From a virus, in the IMG/VR virus record IMGVR_UViG_3300032278_000017, positions 1 through 47,680 of that record: DNA of 47,680 bases. One strand, 5' to 3'. The notes under the pieces are model-generated. The model saw nothing but the letters and a program-made list of their open reading frames with translations, was not told the origin of the DNA and did not search any database. The translations under genes and the position numbers were made by a program. This document shows positions 47,407 to 47,680 of this stretch, one piece after another (within the stretch, counting starts at the first letter, position 1; each line of letters begins with the position of its first letter).

Positions 47407-47639
47407 CAGCCCTCCTTCGTAAGAGATTTCAAATGAATCCACTTCTTCTTAGTACCTAGATTTTGAGCACACTCCTTGATAGCGTACTTGATGGCATACT
47501 GGGGCTTCATTCTTCCAGGCATGATTATAGTTTCCTGTTCATCGTGCCCTTCAATGATAAAGACGACGTGCCAAAGACCATAACCTGCTCGACGCCATTC
47601 AGCCAGCTGTTCAAGGGCTGCGGGGTCACCCTTGCTCAT
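47406..47639 (-). CDS. Hypothetical protein (77 aa)
   Basis: ATG 47639 immediately follows a stop codon TAG (47642-47640), the same adjacency used between the regulator and the primase gene at 700. Short motifs WRRAGYGLWHVVFIIEGHDE and KYAIKECAQNL; mixed alpha/beta. No clear ribosome site, so coupling to the upstream gene is likely. Function unknown. Confidence 0.6.
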   Translation of the reverse strand: MSKGDPAALEQLAEWRRAGYGLWHVVFIIEGHDEQETIIMPGRMKPQYAIKYAIKECAQNLGTKKKWIHLKSLTKEG

Positions 47640-47680
47640 CTACGGCGATGTTACTGCGCCGAACAATGAGGGGGCTCCTA
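47640..47680 (-). CDS. Continuation of the primase-polymerase frame (last codons)
   Basis: Read on the minus strand from 47680, the frame that would follow base 1 encodes LGAPSLFGAVTSP then TAG. It includes the codon shared across the ends (T at base 1 plus TA at 47680-47679). If the ends join, this completes the primase-polymerase as a 246-aa protein. This depends on circular or permuted ends and cannot be proved from the window alone. Confidence 0.5.
   Translation of the reverse strand, partial: GAPSLFGAVTSP

Overview
The window looks like an essentially complete genome of a tailed, double-stranded DNA bacteriophage with siphovirus-type gene content. Evidence is the unbroken head-neck-tail cassette (terminase, portal, scaffold, capsid, connectors, tail tube, frameshifted tail chaperone, tape measure, hub, S74 fibre), a holin/endolysin pair, and a phage-style replication set. 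No integrase, recombinase or recognisable lysogeny repressor was found, so a virulent lifestyle is likely. The holin resembles the three-TM type of gene transfer agents, and promoters look sigma70-like, which suggests a Gram-negative, possibly alphaproteobacterial host; the host is not fixed by the sequence. The primase-polymerase gene runs off base 1 and continues in frame from base 47680, so the two ends are probably contiguous (circular or permuted genome).

Layout. (1) 1-919, minus strand: primase-polymerase and a small DNA-binding-like protein, facing a divergent promoter region (920-1067). (2) 1068-13829, plus strand: early block with a Sak4-like annealing ATPase, DUF669-type ssDNA-binding protein, Cas4-like nuclease, SF2 helicase, two small paralogous proteins, the deazapurine cassette queE-queC-queD-folE followed by a DpdA-type DNA transglycosylase, a clamp-like protein and a family A DNA polymerase. 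(3) 13830-14090: structured convergent intergenic region. (4) 14091-42814, minus strand: a late operon of almost 29 kb with lysis genes at its distal end. (5) 42820-47680: accessory region of small genes separated by long noncoding stretches full of short repeats, dyads, promoters and terminators.

How it works together. FolE, QueD, QueE and QueC should make a 7-deazaguanine base from GTP, and the DpdA-like enzyme should exchange it into phage DNA, probably protecting it from host nucleases. The QueC protein lacks all four usual zinc cysteines, so the final base (preQ0 or an intermediate such as ADG) is an open question. Replication would use the primase-polymerase, helicase, clamp and PolA, with Sak4/SSB/nuclease for recombination.

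The least explained part is the accessory region. It holds three members of a five-member protein family (shared C-terminal TA[RK]TQ-type motif; the other two lie at 6.3 and 7.0 kb), together with about ten copies of a GGATCAAGATCCGG-like dyad, about fourteen same-orientation GATTTTC elements, paired TGTTGTCT-N-GACAACA palindromes and tandem ATGTCA elements. This could be an origin, a regulatory network or a DNA-organising system; I regard it as the best candidate for something undescribed.
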